Positions 58,262 through 64,000 of a stretch of 64,000 nucleotides of DNA are shown in pieces. A program made the position numbers and the translations under genes. The stretch lies in the NCBI GenBank assembly GCA_050008495.1, contig JBEKMN010000004.1:1-64000 (forward strand), read 5' to 3'. The notes beneath the pieces were generated by a model that was not told where the DNA came from, made no database searches, and saw nothing but the letters and a program-made list of their open reading frames with translations. The DNA comes from CAVROP01 sp050008495 (GTDB lineage Bacteria; Acidobacteriota; Terriglobia; UBA7540). The stretch's first letter is position 1. Every line of letters begins with the position of its first letter.

Positions 58262-59218
58262 ATGGCAAACCCTACCGACCAACACGCCGTAGTCCGCGAG
58301 ATTGAGAAGCAGATTGCCGAACTTGAGCAGTCTTCTGACTCAGAAGTGACGCGCGACGAAATCGAGCGCCTCCGCCAGCAGTTGGACGCGCTGCGCGACA
58401 AGGTCGCCGGTGCCGTCAACGACCCCTGGGATCGAGTCCTGCTCGCTCGTCACCCCCAACGTCCTTACACGCTGGACTACATTCAGATGCTCTTCACGGA
58501 GTTCACGGAACTCCACGGAGACCGACGGTTCGGAGATGATCAGGCCTTAGTAGGCGGGCTCGCCAAATTCGAGGAGAAGCCTGTTGTGGTCATGGGGCAT
58601 CAGAAGGGGCGCGATACGAAGCAGAAGTTGCTGCGCAACTTCGGCATGACTAACCCGGAAGGCTACCGCAAGGCGCTGCGCTTGATGCGAACTGCGGCCA
58701 AATTCGGCCTGCCCATCATAACGTTCGTGGACACGCCCGGGGCCTATCCCGGCATCGGCGCCGAGGAGCGGGGGCAGGCCGAGGCTATTGCATACAATCT
58801 AAAAGAGATACCTAAGCAGCGAGTCCCCATTATCGTGATCATCCACGGCGAGGGCGGCAGCGGCGGGGCACTAGCGATCGCCGTGGGCGATGAGGTCCTG
58901 ATGCTCGAAAACGCCGTCTATTCGGTTATAGCTCCTGAGAGTTGCTCATCCATTCTGTGGCGGGACTGGAATCACAAACAAGACGCCGCCCGGGTACTCA
59001 AGTTGACTGCCGAAGACATGCTTCGGCTGGAGATCGTGGATCGCGTCGTGCCGGAACCTCCCGGGGGCGCGCATAACAGTCATCAGCTTGCCGCCGACGT
59101 TCTGCGGCCCGTCCTGAGGTCGTGCCTTCAGGATCTCGGGAAGCTCTCCCCCGACGAACTTCTTCGCCGGCGCCATGAAAAGCTCCGAAAACTAGCCACT
59201 TGCGTCACCGGTGGGTGA
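58262..59218 (+). CDS. accA: Acetyl-CoA carboxylase carboxyltransferase subunit alpha
   Basis: 318 residues. N-terminal coiled coil (IEKQIAELEQ...) followed by the carboxyltransferase fold with DRRFGDDQALVGGLA, VVVMGHQKGRDTK, FVDTPGAYPGIGAEERGQAEAIA and GEGGSGGALAIAVGD (oxyanion glycines). With AccD it transfers CO2 from biotin to acetyl-CoA to make malonyl-CoA. AAGGA precedes the ATG at 58262; the frame extends upstream into dnaE, but that part is not family-like. It is probably cotranscribed with dnaE. Confidence 0.95.
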   Translation: MANPTDQHAVVREIEKQIAELEQSSDSEVTRDEIERLRQQLDALRDKVAGAVNDPWDRVLLARHPQRPYTLDYIQMLFTEFTELHGDRRFGDDQALVGGLAKFEEKPVVVMGHQKGRDTKQKLLRNFGMTNPEGYRKALRLMRTAAKFGLPIITFVDTPGAYPGIGAEERGQAEAIAYNLKEIPKQRVPIIVIIHGEGGSGGALAIAVGDEVLMLENAVYSVIAPESCSSILWRDWNHKQDAARVLKLTAEDMLRLEIVDRVVPEPPGGAHNSHQLAADVLRPVLRSCLQDLGKLSPDELLRRRHEKLRKLATCVTGG

Positions 59219-59902
59219 TTTGAACTGGAGGTCCGGCGGCCCACTCGGTGCGGTCCAACTTCTCTCAACTGTGATTCGCACATAAGCGGGAACCTGGTTT
59301 CCTTGTCCGAACGGATATGCCACGGCCCCAATCGCCCGGCTATGACCCGACTCTGGAAAGCCTTTACATTCCCCTTGACACCCAACGGAATTCAGTTCCC
59401 CCTGCCGAGCCGGTCAGGCGTATGCTGACCGGCTCAGCTTCGTGGACCCCAAGGATTTCACAGCGGCCCTCTTCATTCCGCGCCATGCGATTCAGTTATT
59501 CCTTCGAACCACCTGGTTTGCGGCCAAAAAGTCCCCACTTAACTCAAATGACGTTCTATTGAGGTGTGAAAAGTTGCCATTTGACGGAAGTCAGTTTACA
59601 GCCGCGAGGCGAAGAAACTAAAGTGACTAACGTCAACTGGTGGTGTGCGTTCCGTTCGTGCAGGGCTGATTTGATTTCAATTCCGTCGTAACTGGGTTTT
59701 GGTGGCCTCCTCTTGCTCACGCCAACTCGATCGTCGCAGCCGTTGGTCGCGGCCCGTGACAATTGCCGAGGGCGCCCAGACTAAGCGGCGGCACGGCGGG
59801 TCCGGATTGCCGTAAAAGCGTAAGAGGCTTTGACGTTCGGTCTCCACCACGCGACCTTGCGCACGCAAATTCCTGCTTGGGATTCTTGAAACGAGGTGAC
59901 GA
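59219..59902. other. 684-bp intergenic region with a perfect 11-bp hairpin
   Basis: GAGCCGGTCAG (59407-59417) and CTGACCGGCTC (59425-59435) form a perfect stem with a 7-nt loop and no T-run. Otherwise I see no gene, RNA or promoter close to consensus, only AT-richer sequence around 59540-59680. Confidence 0.5.
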
Positions 59903-61708
59903 ATGAGCATCAGTCCTATCAACGAAGTACCTGCAATTGGCGGCGGATTAGTCCAAATCTCCTCGAGAGAGGAATTGATCCGCCAGCGTCTGGAGGAGGA
60001 GCGACAGCGCCTCGAGAAGGAAGCCGGGATCGCGAAGCGCGCGCCCCAGCACTTTCACAAGCCCATTGAGAACCCCTTCACGAAATCCCAACGTGACCGG
60101 ACCACCATTCTTTTCGGCGGCCTCACTTGGAAGCACGAAAGTCTTATTCACGGGGCTTTGGAAAGTCTAGGGTACAAATGCGAGGCGCTTCCGGTGCCGA
60201 ACAAGAAAGCTTTCCAACTTGGCAAGGAGTACGGGAACAACGGCCAGTGCAATCCCACCTACTTTACCGTGGGTAATCTTGTCGAGTTTGTGCAGGGCCT
60301 GGAAGAGACGGGCATGAGCAAGCAGGAAATCATCGACAAGTATGTCTTCATTACGGCCGGCGCCTGCGGGCCTTGCCGTTTCGGGATGTACGAGGCCGAG
60401 TACCGGTTGGCGCTGCGCAATTCCGGCTTCGATGGCTTCCGGGTACTGCTCTTCCAGCAAGGCGGAGGCCTGAATCAGGCCGAGGCCGAAGCAGGGCTGG
60501 AGATGAATCTCGATTTCTTCCTGGGCATTCTGAACGCCATGAACATCGGCGACGTCGTTAACGATGTTGCTTACCAGATCCGCCCCTACGAAGTGAATCC
60601 CGGAGAAACCGACCGCGTCCTTGAAGAATGCATGAATCTGCTGCACGAGGCCATGCGCAAAAAGCAGCCGTGGACGCTCGAAGGCAAGCTCAACTCACTG
60701 CTGGGCAAGACCGGCTTCGCAGGCACCGCCGAATACCTTGGCAAATTCCTGAACCAACTCTACGGCGACGACTACACTGCGGCGCTCAACGAGGTGCGCG
60801 AGCGCTTTAACAGCATTCCGGTGGATCGCACCCGCGTTAAGCCCCTCGTTAAGGTTACGGGTGAATTCTGGGCCCAGACCACCGAGGGTGACGGGAACTT
60901 CAACATGTTCAAGTTCCTGGAAAAGGAAGGGGCGCAGGTCCTCGTCGAACCCATCGGCACCTGGATCATGTACATGATCCACCAGGCCAAACAGCAGGTT
61001 AAGGACGAGCGCGGGCTGGATTTGATCCAGCACGGCGTTTCGAAGTGGAATTTGACGAAGAAGTTTGGCAGCCATCTGAATAGCAAACAGAAACTTGCCA
61101 AACTTAGCGCCGCCGAAGTCATTTTCAAACGTGAGTATCACCGGCTGGTCGATTCTCTGGGCGGAATCGCCCACCACTTGGCCGACCAATACGAACTCCA
61201 GCGGCTCGGCCACCCGTTCTACAACTCTCGCGCCGGCGGAGGTGAAGGCCACCTCGAAGTCGCCAAGAACATTTATTATTCCAACAAAGACCTCTGCCAC
61301 ATGGTCCTCAGCCTGAAGCCGTTTGGCTGCATGCCCTCGACCCAGTCGGACGGCGCGCAATCAGCGGTCGTAACCCACTTCAAAGATATGATCTTCATCC
61401 CCATCGAAACCTCCGGGGAAGGTGATGTGAACGCGCATAGCCGCGTCCAGATGGCGCTGGGCGAAGCGAAGGTGCGGGCCAAGAATGAAATGAAACGAGT
61501 GCTCGAGGAAGCCGGCGTGACCGTCGAGGAGCTCAAGGAGTTTGTGGCTGACCATCCCGAAATGCAGCAGCCCATGTACAAGTACGGACATAGGAAAGGC
61601 GTGGTGGGAGTATCGGCAAACTTCGCGATCCACGCGGCCGAACGGATCAAAGCCGAACGCCGGGAGCGAGTGACCGTGGACCGAACCAAGGAACTGGCTG
61701 CGGTATAG
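59903..61708 (+). CDS. 2-hydroxyacyl-CoA dehydratase activase-related protein (HgdB-like half, COG3581 type)
   Basis: 601 residues. HgdB-like fold with GGLTWKHESLIHGALESLGY (about 71-90), cysteine-containing motifs YGNNGQCNPTYFTVGN and FITAGACGPCRFGMYEAEY, and GCMPSTQSDGAQSAVV near the end, consistent with an iron-sulfur-binding dehydratase-like subunit. In many bacteria this region is the C-terminal half of a long activase fused to BcrA/BadF ATPase domains; here it is separate and upstream. ACGAGGTGA precedes the ATG. The natural substrate is unknown. Confidence 0.8.
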   Translation: MSISPINEVPAIGGGLVQISSREELIRQRLEEERQRLEKEAGIAKRAPQHFHKPIENPFTKSQRDRTTILFGGLTWKHESLIHGALESLGYKCEALPVPNKKAFQLGKEYGNNGQCNPTYFTVGNLVEFVQGLEETGMSKQEIIDKYVFITAGACGPCRFGMYEAEYRLALRNSGFDGFRVLLFQQGGGLNQAEAEAGLEMNLDFFLGILNAMNIGDVVNDVAYQIRPYEVNPGETDRVLEECMNLLHEAMRKKQPWTLEGKLNSLLGKTGFAGTAEYLGKFLNQLYGDDYTAALNEVRERFNSIPVDRTRVKPLVKVTGEFWAQTTEGDGNFNMFKFLEKEGAQVLVEPIGTWIMYMIHQAKQQVKDERGLDLIQHGVSKWNLTKKFGSHLNSKQKLAKLSAAEVIFKREYHRLVDSLGGIAHHLADQYELQRLGHPFYNSRAGGGEGHLEVAKNIYYSNKDLCHMVLSLKPFGCMPSTQSDGAQSAVVTHFKDMIFIPIETSGEGDVNAHSRVQMALGEAKVRAKNEMKRVLEEAGVTVEELKEFVADHPEMQQPMYKYGHRKGVVGVSANFAIHAAERIKAERRERVTVDRTKELAAV

Positions 61709-61744
61709 TGCTGGCAGGGCAAACCCGGAAAAAACTCTACATCC

Positions 61745-61772
61745 GTAGGGGCGGTTCGCGAACCGCCCCTAC
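61745..61772. repeat. Perfect 28-bp GTAGGGGCGG palindrome, copy 4
   Basis: GTAGGGGCGGTTCG joined to its exact reverse complement CGAACCGCCCCTAC, with no mismatch. It is the minimal member of the family, 20 nt before the next start codon. Confidence 0.85.
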
Positions 61773-61791
61773 AACTCAACAAGCGAGGACA

Positions 61792-62268
61792 ATGGCCGAG
61801 AAGGCAAAGGCGGTCCCGGAGGGCGTGAACACCATCACGGCGCGCTTGTCCGTGCGTGGGGCAGCCCAGGCGATCGAGTTTTACCAGCAGGCATTCGGTG
61901 CTCAGTTGACGTTCATGCTCAAGACGCCTGATGGCAAGGTCATGCACGCCACCATGGAGCTCGGGGATTCTCGCTTCCAACTCGGAGACGAGTTACCAGG
62001 AATGAATGCTCCCTCGCCACAAAAGCTGGGTGGCAGTCCCATTGTGCTGAACATCTGCGTGGAAAATGTCGACGAATTATGGAATCGGGCTGTCGCCGCT
62101 GGCGCCAAGGTGACGATGCCGCTGACTAATCAATTCTGGGGCGCTCGTTACGGCCAGGTGCTTGACCCGTTCGGCTTCACGTGGGCGCTTTTTTCCCACG
62201 TCGAGGACGTTTCACCCGAAGAGCTGAAGCGCCGCGCTGACGCTGCCTCTGCGAAGATGCCTGCATAG
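61792..62268 (+). CDS. VOC (glyoxalase-like) family protein
   Basis: 158 residues. Two beta-alpha-beta-beta-beta modules: VNTITARLSVRGAAQAIEFY then TPDGKVMHATMELGDSRF, and SPIVLNICVENVDELWNRAV then YGQVLDPFGFTWALFSHV. The pattern is that of PhnB/YecM-like VOC proteins, many of which are not true glyoxalases. GCGAGGACA precedes the ATG. It lies between the two activase genes, but a role with them is not evident. Confidence 0.8.
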   Translation: MAEKAKAVPEGVNTITARLSVRGAAQAIEFYQQAFGAQLTFMLKTPDGKVMHATMELGDSRFQLGDELPGMNAPSPQKLGGSPIVLNICVENVDELWNRAVAAGAKVTMPLTNQFWGARYGQVLDPFGFTWALFSHVEDVSPEELKRRADAASAKMPA

Positions 62269-62312
62269 ACAGGACCAAGTTTCGGGTTGCCGGTTTTTTC
62301 AGAAATGCATTT

Positions 62313-62375
62313 ACCACAGAGGTCACGGAGTTCACGGAGATGAACACACTCCGTGCTCTCTGTGGCCTCTGTGGT
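62313..62375. repeat. CCACAGAGG-type inverted repeat
   Basis: ACCACAGAGGTCACGGAG at the left pairs with CTCTGTGGCCTCTGTGGT at the right. A stutter repeat seen between genes in many bacteria; the only copy here. Confidence 0.75.
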
Positions 62376-62401
62376 GATCTCTTTACCGGGAAAGGTGTGA
62401 A

Positions 62402-64000
<1,599 letters not shown>

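Noticed and set aside
59219..59902. Riboswitch or small gene in the accA to activase gap
   Set aside because: Apart from one perfect hairpin (59407-59435), no conserved RNA motif or plausible frame with a ribosome site was visible.

Overview
The window is a GC-rich bacterial chromosome segment, most likely from an Acidobacteriota soil or metagenome lineage. This placement is an inference. It rests on the type IV pilus block with PilS/PilR, tandem DUF507 genes, several membrane-TPR (TMTC-like) proteins, a trehalose/compatible-solute cluster, and many families of short palindromic intergenic repeats. No rRNA gene or other species-level marker is present.

Layout. 1-1.75 kb: end of an unidentified Ser/Thr/Pro-rich protein, two DUF507 genes, tRNA-Val and tRNA-Asp. 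1.8-5.6 kb: REP sequences and decayed copies of a REP-associated transposase (RAYT), carrying a methyltransferase gene and an endonuclease III-like gene that lacks its catalytic residues. 5.7-12.2 kb: an accessory island. It holds a ThiL-like/HIT/phosphotransferase operon, a protein ending in a deoxyribosyltransferase/TIR-like domain, and a tight operon of TIR-like, caspase-like and SLOG-like proteins that resembles a Thoeris-type NAD-signalling immune system. 12.35-13.1 kb: a promoter followed by an array of three 31-bp repeats separated by long low-complexity palindromes. 13.6-18.2 kb: NtrX, NtrY and a HhH DNA glycosylase. 18.5-29.3 kb: pilB, pilT, pilC, pilS, pilR, a TMTC-like gene, and pilA behind a sigma-54 promoter. 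29.5-39.1 kb: a second TMTC-like gene, an ABC exporter, two soluble or anchored TPR proteins, a PAP2-family enzyme, a third TMTC-like gene and LolA. 39.1-41 kb: a VapBC-type toxin-antitoxin pair and an OmpA-like lipoprotein. 41-48.2 kb (minus strand): a membrane sensor fused to trehalose-6-phosphate synthase, a GpgS-like glycosyltransferase, a small MscS-related channel, OtsB, a DUF5752 protein and a TreT-like synthase. 48.5-59.2 kb: HAD phosphatase, threonine synthase, AlaX-type editing protein, tRNA-Ala, zinc-ribbon protein, CtpA protease, DnaE and AccA. 59.9-64 kb: components of a 2-hydroxyacyl-CoA dehydratase activase, with a VOC protein between them.

How it fits together. PilB/PilT/PilC are the pilus motors and platform. 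PilS/PilR should drive pilA from the sigma-54 promoter at 28717-28732. The three TMTC-like proteins around pilA and in the envelope operon are candidates for protein glycosylation. The minus-strand solute cluster encodes two routes to trehalose, a probable glucosylglycerate step, and a channel, which suggests an osmotic-stress unit. DnaE/AccA, ThrC and other housekeeping genes frame it.

Two features recur throughout. First, at least nine families of palindromic repeats sit against gene ends; they supply the stop codons of several genes and are translated in frame inside two TMTC-like genes. Second, several genes have a -10 hexamer 8-9 nt before the start codon, which predicts leaderless mRNAs.
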